Assembly (NCBI GenBank): GCA_019429205.1
Contig: JAHYIT010000016.1
Location: 1-60,001 of the forward strand
DNA length: 60,001 bases
Direction: 5' to 3'
Source of the DNA: Mariniphaga sp.
GTDB lineage: Bacteria; Bacteroidota; Bacteroidia; Bacteroidales; Prolixibacteraceae
Position 1 is the first letter of the stretch. Each line of letters begins with the position of its first letter. Under the pieces are notes generated by a model. The model was not told the DNA's origin, did not search any database, and saw only the letters and a program-made list of their open reading frames with translations. Shown in pieces: positions 7,996 to 15,894 of this stretch. Made by a program: the position numbers and the translations under genes.

Positions 7996-10233
7996 TTGCA
8001 GCATTTTAACAAAGCAGAAATACGACAAATTGAAGACCGTTACCAGGATTTTCTGAAAGCCATTAAGGTTAAATTTGATGAAGAACGGTTGGCACGGATC
8101 GAAAAAGCATTCCGGTTTGCCAATGCTGCTCATGACGGAATTAAACGAAAATCAGGTGAACCATATATAATCCATCCCATTGCAGTTGCCCGAATTGTTG
8201 CCATAGATTTAGGACTTGGCGCCACCTCTATTTGCGCGGCCATTTTGCACGATGTTGTTGAAGATACGGAGTATTCCATTAACGACATTGAAAATATGTT
8301 TGGAGAAAAAGTGGGCCGGATTGTTGACGGCCTGACCAAACTTTCAGGCGACTTCGACTCCCGGCAGGCTCTTACGCTCAAAAAAATGCTGATGACCCTC
8401 TCGGACGATATTCGGATTATCCTAATAAAAATTGCCGACCGGTTGCACAATATGCAAACCCTCGACTCGATGCCGGCGCATAAAAAAATAAAAATTGCCG
8501 GAGAAACGCTTTATCTTTATGTTCCGCTGGCTCACCGGCTGGGCCTTTACGCCATTAAAAATGAACTGGAAGAACTTAGTTTTAAACACAAACATCCCGA
8601 AGAATACAACAAAATCCTGTTAATGCTGCACAACCAGGAAGAAACACGAAACTACCTGGTAAACGAATTTATACGACCGATTAAAGAAAAGTTAGAGGAA
8701 GAAAAAATTGAAAGTACCGTTTCAAACCGACTGAAATCGACTTTTTCCATTTGGCAAAAAATGCAAAAGAAAGGGGTCACCTTCAACGAAATTTATGATA
8801 TTCTTGCCGTACGAATTGTTATAAAAGCCAAACCCGGTATCTCAGAAAAGCGTCAGTGTTTCGATGTTTTATCGCTCGTTACAGATATTTACAAACCCCG
8901 GCCCGACCGCATCCGCGACTGGATTACCATGCCCAAGGCAAACGGGTACGAATCGTTGCACGTTACAGTTATGGGGCCGCAGGGAAAATGGGTTGAAGTG
9001 CAAATACGTACCGAACGGATGGACGAAGTCGCCGAATACGGATTTGCAGCACATTACCGATATAAAGATATCAGCACATTTGAAAATGAACTGGACACCT
9101 GGATTGAACGCATTCGCGAACACCTGCGATCTCCTGATTCTGATGCATTCGAATTCCTCGACGATTTTAAGCTGAACCTTTATGCATCAGAAATCAATTT
9201 GTTTACTCCAAAAGGCGACATGGTTTCTTTGCCGCAGGGCTCAACTGTTATTGATTTAGCTTATGAAATCCATACCGATTTGGGGAATAAATGCATCGGA
9301 GCAAAAATCAATTTTAAACTGGTACCTATCAGCCACGTGCTCGAAAACGGAGACCAGGTTGAAATTCTTACCTCCGAAAAACAAACACCCAAACTGGAAT
9401 GGTTGAAATTTGCCACCACTGCAAAAGCACGATCTAAAATTAAAGATGCCTTTAAACTGGAGAAGAAAAAACACATTGATAAGGGAAAGGAAATGGTTGA
9501 AGACGCATTAAAAGAAGTTAAAGCACCGATTACAGCCAATAACCTCAAAAAAATAATTGCCCACTTTAATTTGAATAACAAAGACCAGCTCTATTCTGAA
9601 GTGGGTATGGGATTTCTTGAACTCGATAACCTGGATGAAATTCTCGGAAAAAAATCGCCCAACAAACTGGTGAAATACTGGAATATTACATTCAGCCGAA
9701 AAAAGAAGGAGGAAACAGTTGAAAATGAAATTGAAGCCGAAACGCCAAAAAAGCTACAAATAATTGACAAAAGAAAAACGTTTCTTCTGAAAGAAGCCCA
9801 GGATAATGTGAACTTCTCGCTGGCCAAATGCTGCAATCCCATTCCGGGCGATAAAGTAATTGGCTACCTTTCCACCGACGACCATGTCATCATTCATAAA
9901 ACCGGGTGCAAGGAAGTGGAAAAATTTCTTTCAAGCCACGGAAACCGCATTATTTCAGCAGAGTGGACTAAATTCAAAAAACAGTCGTACCTCACACGGT
10001 TACGGTTAGAGGGATTCGACCGCCTTGGAATGGTTAACGAAGTAACCAATGTAATCTCAAAGCAACACAGTATAAACATGCGTTCAGTTCAGTTCGACAC
10101 CCACGAGGGTATTTTCGAAGGCGATTTATTTCTTTACATCCACAATTCTGATGATCTGCACCACCTTATTTCACGGCTCGAAAAAATAAAAGGAATTGAC
10201 CGGGTTTCGCGAGATGAAAACCTGTATGATTAA
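7996..10233 (+). CDS. spoT: Bifunctional (p)ppGpp synthetase/hydrolase
   Basis: A 745-residue Rel/SpoT protein controlling the stringent response. Order seen: HD hydrolase domain with HDVVEDT (about residues 78-84); RelA_SpoT synthetase domain with RLKSTFSIWQKM, GYESLH and EVQIRT (about 235-355); TGS domain (about 400-460); a cysteine-containing segment CCNP in the conserved C-terminal domain; and an ACT domain at the end (about 670-745). Both HD and synthetase motifs look intact, so it should make and degrade (p)ppGpp. The only usable start is TTG at 7996: no in-frame ATG exists before residue 90, and an in-frame stop lies at 7966. A rare start may lower expression. Followed by fur and purA, a common Bacteroidota order. 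Confidence 0.95.
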   Translation: MQHFNKAEIRQIEDRYQDFLKAIKVKFDEERLARIEKAFRFANAAHDGIKRKSGEPYIIHPIAVARIVAIDLGLGATSICAAILHDVVEDTEYSINDIENMFGEKVGRIVDGLTKLSGDFDSRQALTLKKMLMTLSDDIRIILIKIADRLHNMQTLDSMPAHKKIKIAGETLYLYVPLAHRLGLYAIKNELEELSFKHKHPEEYNKILLMLHNQEETRNYLVNEFIRPIKEKLEEEKIESTVSNRLKSTFSIWQKMQKKGVTFNEIYDILAVRIVIKAKPGISEKRQCFDVLSLVTDIYKPRPDRIRDWITMPKANGYESLHVTVMGPQGKWVEVQIRTERMDEVAEYGFAAHYRYKDISTFENELDTWIERIREHLRSPDSDAFEFLDDFKLNLYASEINLFTPKGDMVSLPQGSTVIDLAYEIHTDLGNKCIGAKINFKLVPISHVLENGDQVEILTSEKQTPKLEWLKFATTAKARSKIKDAFKLEKKKHIDKGKEMVEDALKEVKAPITANNLKKIIAHFNLNNKDQLYSEVGMGFLELDNLDEILGKKSPNKLVKYWNITFSRKKKEETVENEIEAETPKKLQIIDKRKTFLLKEAQDNVNFSLAKCCNPIPGDKVIGYLSTDDHVIIHKTGCKEVEKFLSSHGNRIISAEWTKFKKQSYLTRLRLEGFDRLGMVNEVTNVISKQHSINMRSVQFDTHEGIFEGDLFLYIHNSDDLHHLISRLEKIKGIDRVSRDENLYD

Positions 10234-10268
10234 TTTTTATTTAGTCTTAATAATCAAAAAATTATTTC

Positions 10269-10276
10269 TATTTTTG
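10269..10276 (+). promoter_or_regulatory. Candidate fur promoter -7 box
   Basis: TATTTTTG is an exact match to the Bacteroidota -7 consensus TAnnTTTG, 25 bases before the ATG of the Fur-family gene. No clear TTTG -33 box is seen at the right distance. Confidence 0.4.
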
Positions 10277-10301
10277 GTGCTTGTTTTAAAAGGGTTGAAG
10301 T

Positions 10302-10745
10302 ATGAATATCCACAAAACCAGGGAAACAGTAAGGAACATGTTTACTGAATACCTGGAGAAAAACGGGCACCGAAAAACTCCGGAACGTTTTGCCATTCTC
10401 GATGAAATTTATTCGCGGGACGGGCATTTCGACATTGAATCGCTGTATATATCGATGAAAAACAAAAAATACCGGGTGAGCCGCGCTACATTATACAATA
10501 CTATTGATTTGCTGCTTGAATGTAAGCTGGTTGTAAAGCACCAGTTTGGGAAAAATATTGCCCAGTTTGAAAAAGCTTTTGCCACCATGCAACACGACCA
10601 TCTTATTGACACATCAAACGGGAAAGTGGTTGAATTTTTCGATCCCCGAATTCGGGAAATAATTGAAGATACATGCACAAAAAATAATTTCAAACTGAGC
10701 CATCATACCCTTTACATTTACGGTCAGACCATTAAAACCAACTAA
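10302..10745 (+). CDS. Fur-family metal-dependent repressor
   Basis: A 147-residue transcription factor: winged-helix domain (about residues 15-85, with [11 protein letters not shown] and [13 protein letters not shown] as recognition helix) and a dimerisation/metal domain. The regulatory metal site motif HDH is present (98-100). The CxxC pair that normally follows HDHLIC and binds structural zinc is replaced by DTSNGK, as in Fur/Mur proteins of some Alphaproteobacteria. It may sense iron, manganese or another metal. The position between spoT and purA is conserved in many Bacteroidota but does not tell the regulon. I did not find an obvious Fur box. Confidence 0.9.
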   Translation: MNIHKTRETVRNMFTEYLEKNGHRKTPERFAILDEIYSRDGHFDIESLYISMKNKKYRVSRATLYNTIDLLLECKLVVKHQFGKNIAQFEKAFATMQHDHLIDTSNGKVVEFFDPRIREIIEDTCTKNNFKLSHHTLYIYGQTIKTN

Positions 10746-10843
10746 CCGTTTTCACATTATCATTTTATAAAATAATCTTTTGTTGAAATCTTTTTTGGCA
10801 GGCCAAGCAAAAATATTTGTAATTTTAAACGCTTATTTAAGTC

Positions 10844-10888
10844 ACCGTGAAAACATTTCTCACAGGAAAATATTTTCACGGTTTTATT
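10844..10888 (+). terminator. Hairpin between fur and purA
   Basis: ACCGTGAAAA (10844-10853) and TTTTCACGGT (10873-10882) form a perfect 10-bp stem followed by TTTATTT. It lies 20 bases before the purA start. It may terminate fur transcription, or act as an attenuator in a purA leader if a promoter lies near 10800-10830. Confidence 0.6.
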
Positions 10889-10907
10889 TGTAAACTAAAA
10901 TTGAAAA

Positions 10908-12185
10908 ATGAAAGCAGACGTATTGTTAGGCCTGCAATGGGGCGACGAAGGAAAAGGAAAAATTGTTGATGTATTAACACCTAATTACGATGTAATTACG
11001 CGTTTTCAGGGTGGGCCTAATGCCGGTCACACACTGGAATTCAACAACATCAAACACGTATTGCATACTATTCCTTCGGGCATTTTCCGCGAGAATAAAA
11101 TCAATATTATTGGAAATGGTGTGGTAATTGACCCCATCGTTTTTAAAAAAGAAATCGATTCTATTCAAAAACTTGGGTTCGACCTTTCAAAAAACCTTTA
11201 CATATCTAAAAAAGCCCACCTCATTTTGCCAACCCATCGAATTCTGGATGCAGCTTCGGAACAAAAAAAAGGCAAAACAAAAATTGGCTCAACACTTAAA
11301 GGAATAGGGCCAACTTATAAAGATAAAATTGGCCGGGAGGGTCTTCGTGTTGGAGATTTACTGCACAATTTCAAATCCAAATACCAGGAACGGACTGATA
11401 ACCACAAAACTATGCTTTCAGATTTCTTCCATTACGATTATAAGCAAATTCTTGCCGATTGTGAACAGGATTGGTTTGAAGGTGTGGAAGTTTTAAAGTC
11501 ATTCCAGATTGTAGATACGGAACACTTCATCAACGATTTACTAAAAAAAGGCAAATCGGTACTGGCCGAAGGTGCACAAGGGACCCTGCTCGACATCGAC
11601 TTTGGTTCCTACCCTTTTGTAACCAGTTCAAATACCATTTGTGCCGGAGCTTGCACCGGCCTTGGGCTTGCTCCTCAAAAAATAGGTAAAGTTTACGGCA
11701 TATTTAAAGCTTATTGTACCCGTGTGGGAATGGGCCCCTTCCCTACCGAATTGCATGATGAAACCGGCACCAAACTGCGCGATGCAGGGAACGAATACGG
11801 ATCAACAACAGGAAGGCCACGCCGTTGCGGATGGCTCGATTTGGTAGCTTTGAAATATTCGGTAATGCTGAATGGCGTTACTGAACTGATTATGATGAAA
11901 GCCGATGTATTAGACAAATTTGAACTTATTAAAATTTGTATCGGCTACGAAATTGACGGAGAAGTGGTGGAACATTTCCCCTTCGAACTCACCGACAATG
12001 TGAAACCGGTTTACGTGGAATTACCCGGTTGGGAAACCGACCTCACAAAAATCAAAAACCAGGATGAATTTCCGGAGGAATTAAACAACTATATTAGTTT
12101 TATTGAGGACGAAATGGGTATTACGGTTTCCATTGCATCAGTGGGCCCAAACAGAGAGCAAACTATTTTTATGGAAAAGGAATAA
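10908..12185 (+). CDS. purA: Adenylosuccinate synthetase
   Basis: First committed step from IMP to AMP: joins aspartate to IMP with GTP hydrolysis in the cytoplasm. The 425 residues match the family. The N-terminal P-loop-like QWGDEGKGK (residues 10-18), the GGPNAGHT loop, the IGPTYKDK segment, and TGRPRRCGWLDLV are all complete. Start at ATG 10908 fits exactly. A perfect hairpin just upstream could regulate it. It forms, with purH elsewhere in the window, part of purine synthesis, but the two are not in one operon. Confidence 0.97.
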   Translation: MKADVLLGLQWGDEGKGKIVDVLTPNYDVITRFQGGPNAGHTLEFNNIKHVLHTIPSGIFRENKINIIGNGVVIDPIVFKKEIDSIQKLGFDLSKNLYISKKAHLILPTHRILDAASEQKKGKTKIGSTLKGIGPTYKDKIGREGLRVGDLLHNFKSKYQERTDNHKTMLSDFFHYDYKQILADCEQDWFEGVEVLKSFQIVDTEHFINDLLKKGKSVLAEGAQGTLLDIDFGSYPFVTSSNTICAGACTGLGLAPQKIGKVYGIFKAYCTRVGMGPFPTELHDETGTKLRDAGNEYGSTTGRPRRCGWLDLVALKYSVMLNGVTELIMMKADVLDKFELIKICIGYEIDGEVVEHFPFELTDNVKPVYVELPGWETDLTKIKNQDEFPEELNNYISFIEDEMGITVSIASVGPNREQTIFMEKE

Positions 12186-12277
12186 ATTATTTCCTTTCTA
12201 AAAATGTTCCCAATCCCTCTTTTAATGCCAGATATCTTCGTTATCTTTATGCATTAGGAAATTTTTTAATTTTCATT

Positions 12278-13693
12278 ATGCCATTTTTTTCAAATCATTG
12301 GGGACTTTATACCGATTATTACGAGCTTACTATGGCTCAGGGATATTTTTTTTCCGGGAAAAAAGATGATACCTCAACTTTTAACTATTTTTTCCGCACC
12401 AATCCGTTTCAGGGAGGATTTACTGTTTTTGCAGGTCTCCAGGATTTTCTGAAAATGCTTTCCGGGTTTTCTTTTTCAGATTCCGATATTGAATATTTAA
12501 AAGAACAGGGATTTAAATCCGAGTTTTTAAAATACCTTAAAAATTTTAGTTTTACAGGAAATATTTTTAGTATGCCGGAAGGGGAAATTGCTTTTCCCAA
12601 CGAACCTGTTCTTCAGTCTGAGGGTAATATAATTGAATGTCAACTTATTGAAAGTTTGCTGCTGAATATTCTCAATTTTGAATCGTTGATTGCAACCAAG
12701 GCATTCCGGATAAAAATGGTTGCCGGAGACAGAATTTTTGCGGATTTCGGATTGCGGCGTGCCCAGGGTTTGGGAGCACTGCACGGCAGCAGGGCTGCTG
12801 TAATTGGTGGCGCATCCTCCACTTCGAACGTAATGGCCGGAAAAATTTTTGACATACCGGTCAGTGGAACGCAAGCCCACTCCTGGGTTCAGAGTTTCGA
12901 CAGCGAAATTGAGGCATTCAGGGCTTATGCGAAAATCCATCCTGAAAATACCGTATTACTGGTTGATACTTACGACACACTAAAATCAGGTATTCCCAAT
13001 GCCATTCAGGTGGCCAAAGAAATGGAAGAAGAAGGTCACCAGTTAAAGGCTGTTCGACTAGACAGCGGCGACCTGGCATATCTGAGTAAGAGAGCCCGCA
13101 AAATGCTTGATGAAGCTGGCCTGGAATATGTGAACATTATCGCTTCGAACCAGTTAAACGAACATGTGGTTAAAAGTTTGCTGAAAGACCAGGAAGCGCC
13201 AATTGACGCATTTGGCATTGGCACTGAACTTATTACCGGTAAAGATGATGCTGCCTTGGATGGTGTTTACAAACTTGTAGGAATCAATGGCCAGCCTAAG
13301 ATGAAACTCTCCGAAAATATTGAAAAAGTAACTCTGCCATGCAAGAAACAGGTTTACAGGTGCTTTGACAATGACGGCACTTTTTACCGCGATGCCATTT
13401 TACTGGCAGATGAAAACTTAAAAGAGGCAGAATTTATCTATCATCCCATCTATCCGGAAAGAAAGACTAAAATTGGTTCGCTGCAGAAAGAACCCTTATT
13501 GCAATTAGTCGTAAAAAAAGGCAATATCATTTCTGAGCAAAAAAAGGCGGATGAAATTCATCAATACCTTGTAAAAAGAGCAGCATTGCTTCCTGAAGAA
13601 CATAAACGATTTATCAGTCCGCATATTTACAAAGTTGGAATTTCTGAAAAATTGATGGAAACCAGAAACACACTGGCAAAACAGTTGAAATGA
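12278..13693 (+). CDS. pncB: Nicotinate phosphoribosyltransferase
   Basis: Converts nicotinate and phosphoribosyl diphosphate to nicotinate mononucleotide with ATP, the entry step of NAD salvage. The 471 residues match the longer bacterial form. N-terminal LYTDYYELTMAQGYF is the family signature; FADFGLRRAQG and the histidine segment GTQAHSWV are present, as is VRLDSGDLAYLSK. A near-consensus -7 box (TATCTTTA, 12242-12249) lies upstream. The next gene starts 20 bases downstream on the same strand and may be co-transcribed. Confidence 0.93.
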   Translation: MPFFSNHWGLYTDYYELTMAQGYFFSGKKDDTSTFNYFFRTNPFQGGFTVFAGLQDFLKMLSGFSFSDSDIEYLKEQGFKSEFLKYLKNFSFTGNIFSMPEGEIAFPNEPVLQSEGNIIECQLIESLLLNILNFESLIATKAFRIKMVAGDRIFADFGLRRAQGLGALHGSRAAVIGGASSTSNVMAGKIFDIPVSGTQAHSWVQSFDSEIEAFRAYAKIHPENTVLLVDTYDTLKSGIPNAIQVAKEMEEEGHQLKAVRLDSGDLAYLSKRARKMLDEAGLEYVNIIASNQLNEHVVKSLLKDQEAPIDAFGIGTELITGKDDAALDGVYKLVGINGQPKMKLSENIEKVTLPCKKQVYRCFDNDGTFYRDAILLADENLKEAEFIYHPIYPERKTKIGSLQKEPLLQLVVKKGNIISEQKKADEIHQYLVKRAALLPEEHKRFISPHIYKVGISEKLMETRNTLAKQLK

Positions 13694-13712
13694 AAAACAT
13701 CTATCAAAAAAT

Positions 13713-14810
13713 ATGACAGAAATTATTCGTCCCACGCTGGTTGTTGATAAGGATATTTGCATGCAAAATATTGAAAGAATGGCGCAAAAAGCAAAGGATT
13801 ATCAACTGCGTTTCAGACCTCATTTCAAAACGCACCAGTCGGCAGAAATCGGCAATTGGTTCCGAATTTATGGAGTGGAAGCTATTACTGTTTCATCGGT
13901 TCAAATGGCCGAATATTTTGCAAAAAACGGTTGGGACGATATAACAATTGCTTTCCCGCTAAATATTCTTGAAATTGATATTATTAATCGTCTGGCAGCT
14001 AACATTAAACTGAACGTTTTGGTAGAAAACAAAGAAGCTGCTGCTGTTCTGGCGAAAAAGGCAACCTATAAAATCGGAGTTTTTCTGAAAATTGATACAG
14101 GTTCAAACCGAACTGGAATTGAACCATCCAAAACGGATGCGATTAACACCATTCTTGAACTTCTTTCTAAAAACAAAAAAGTAATATTCAAAGGATTTCT
14201 GACACACGCCGGACACACCTATTCGGCACGTTCAACCAATGAAATATTTAGTCGCCACTTTGATTCATTGCTCAAATTCAGAACGTTAAAACAAAAATAT
14301 CAATCTAATTTCCCCAACCTGGAAATAAGTATCGGAGATACACCTTCCTGCTCAATTTGTACAAATTTTATGGGAGTGGACGAAATCAGGCCAGGCAATT
14401 TTGTATTTTATGATTTAATGCAACAAAATCTCGGCGTTTGCAGTTTTGAAGAAATTGCTGTGCGAATGGTTTGCCCGGTTGTGGCCAAACATGCTTCACG
14501 AAACGAAATTGTAATTTATGGCGGAGCTATTCATCTCTCACAGGATTCGTTACTTAACATTGACGGGAAACCATTTTTTGGCAGAATATTAATAAACAAG
14601 AAAGGCGAAAAGAAACTGTTAAGCCCAAGAAATTATGTTTCAAGACTATCGCAGGAACACGGGATTTTAAAAGTTTCGCAAAAAAACTTTCAGCATTTTC
14701 AGGTGGGCGATTTGGTGGAAATCATTCCGGTTCATTCCTGCCTTACAGCAAACCTTGCGCGGAAATATCTTACCACCGAAGGCGAAGAAATAGCCATGAT
14801 CAATACCTGA
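13713..14810 (+). CDS. D-threonine aldolase / D-serine dehydratase-like PLP enzyme
   Basis: A 365-residue fold-type III PLP protein: alanine-racemase-like barrel (about residues 7-240) with the Schiff-base lysine K39 in RPHFKTH, then the D-serine dehydratase-like C-terminal domain. The metal ligands expected in this family are visible as H341 and C343 in PVHSCLT. Family members cleave D-threonine to glycine and acetaldehyde or deaminate D-serine; which reaction this one performs is not visible. It follows the pncB gene closely, but I see no pathway link. Confidence 0.85.
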   Translation: MTEIIRPTLVVDKDICMQNIERMAQKAKDYQLRFRPHFKTHQSAEIGNWFRIYGVEAITVSSVQMAEYFAKNGWDDITIAFPLNILEIDIINRLAANIKLNVLVENKEAAAVLAKKATYKIGVFLKIDTGSNRTGIEPSKTDAINTILELLSKNKKVIFKGFLTHAGHTYSARSTNEIFSRHFDSLLKFRTLKQKYQSNFPNLEISIGDTPSCSICTNFMGVDEIRPGNFVFYDLMQQNLGVCSFEEIAVRMVCPVVAKHASRNEIVIYGGAIHLSQDSLLNIDGKPFFGRILINKKGEKKLLSPRNYVSRLSQEHGILKVSQKNFQHFQVGDLVEIIPVHSCLTANLARKYLTTEGEEIAMINT

Positions 14811-14882
14811 TTCCATTTAACTTCTGACATTAATTGTATTCAAAAAAAATTAAAAAAATTAGCTGAAAAATTTTTTTCTTCA

Positions 14883-14914
14883 GACAAATTACCGTACATT
14901 AGTGGACAAATTAC
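14883..14914. promoter_or_regulatory. Direct-repeat operator candidate before the Xre/RES pair
   Basis: GACAAATTACC occurs twice, at 14883-14893 and 14904-14914, with start-to-start spacing of 21 bases (two helical turns), ending seven bases before the antitoxin start codon. Xre-type antitoxins commonly repress their own operon, so this is a reasonable binding site. Confidence 0.45.
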
Positions 14915-14921
14915 CAGCAAG

Positions 14922-15416
14922 ATGAATAAAAAGTATAAATCTTCCACAAAAAATACGGATAAGGTTGCAGAAGCCGCAGTGTCACTTGCCTATTTAAATG
15001 CCTCAGAACCCATTATTACGGTTCATTCCATTCTGAATATTGATTCCAAAGATGTTGCTGAACCGTTGAACCGCGTTGACACGTTCAGGGAAGGCTTGAG
15101 CCGAAAGTCCTTTGACCGGCTAAAAGAAATTACTGGTCTCGACAACAATACACTTGCTGAAGCACTGGGCGTTTCTGCTAAAACCATTCAGCGAAAAGAA
15201 ATATTCGGGGTTATTCAATCTGAAAAAATGTATGAGCTTGCTGAGTTGTATGCAATGGGTATTTCCTATTTTGGAGAGGAAGGTTTCAGGCGTTGGATGG
15301 CCAGGCCGCTTTTCAGCATTGGAAACAGAAAACCCTTAGAATTAATTGATGTTTCCGAAGGTTTGATTTTGCTGAAAGCTGAAATTATGCGGTTGCAGCA
15401 CGGTATTGCCATATGA
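14922..15416 (+). CDS. Xre/MbcA/ParS-type antitoxin of a RES-Xre system
   Basis: A 164-residue protein with an Xre-like helix-turn-helix (about residues 55-100, LDNNTLAEALGVSAKTIQRK) and the C-terminal toxin-binding domain (DUF2384-like; about 105-164), which includes EEGFRRWMARPLFSIGNRKPLELI. This two-part layout is that of RES antitoxins. It overlaps the toxin gene by four bases (ATGA). Antitoxins of this type neutralise RES NADases by covering their active site and repress the operon as DNA-bound complexes; two 11-bp direct repeats lie just upstream. The assignment rests on domain order and on the partner gene. Confidence 0.9.
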   Translation: MNKKYKSSTKNTDKVAEAAVSLAYLNASEPIITVHSILNIDSKDVAEPLNRVDTFREGLSRKSFDRLKEITGLDNNTLAEALGVSAKTIQRKEIFGVIQSEKMYELAELYAMGISYFGEEGFRRWMARPLFSIGNRKPLELIDVSEGLILLKAEIMRLQHGIAI

Positions 15417-15868
15417 TTATTTACCGCATTGCACGAACGGAGTTTTGCGATACCAGCGGCGAAGGGGCCAAATTATATGGCGGACGCTGGAACCTGCCGG
15501 GTTTTCCGGCACTGTACGGTTGCAGTACCATTGCCTCGGCTTTATTGGAAAGATTAACTGTGGACCCGGAACTTTTTGCCTCCGAACGGTATGTTTTGTA
15601 TAGCATCATGGAATTTAACTGCCCCGACAGATTAATAAAAAAGCCTGACTTAAATGAATTCCCTGCAAACTGGGATGGTATTCCTTTCAATAAAACAACA
15701 CAAGTGTTTGGAACAAAATTGATTCAATCGGGTATTGTTTGTTTTGCTATTCCTTCTGTTGTGGATAAAACCTCTTTAAATTTTGTTATAAATCCGCTTT
15801 CAGGAGATTTAAAAAAACTTACCTGGAAAATATATCCGCTGAAACTTGATAAACGTATAATAAAGTAA
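15413..15868 (+). CDS. RES-domain NAD-degrading toxin
   Basis: A 151-residue RES family protein. The start overlaps the antitoxin stop. The candidate catalytic residues of the family are present: R25 in GGRWN, Y35, E46 in LLERL, and S115 in IPSVV. The C-terminal NPxH motif common in the family appears as NPLS. RES toxins deplete cellular NAD when free from their antitoxin, stopping growth. The pair ends 26 bases before the convergent terpene cyclase gene. No disruption is seen, so the module is probably functional. Confidence 0.9.
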   Translation: MIIYRIARTEFCDTSGEGAKLYGGRWNLPGFPALYGCSTIASALLERLTVDPELFASERYVLYSIMEFNCPDRLIKKPDLNEFPANWDGIPFNKTTQVFGTKLIQSGIVCFAIPSVVDKTSLNFVINPLSGDLKKLTWKIYPLKLDKRIIK

Positions 15869-15894
15869 AGTGCAATTCAAAATTTTAACTGGAA

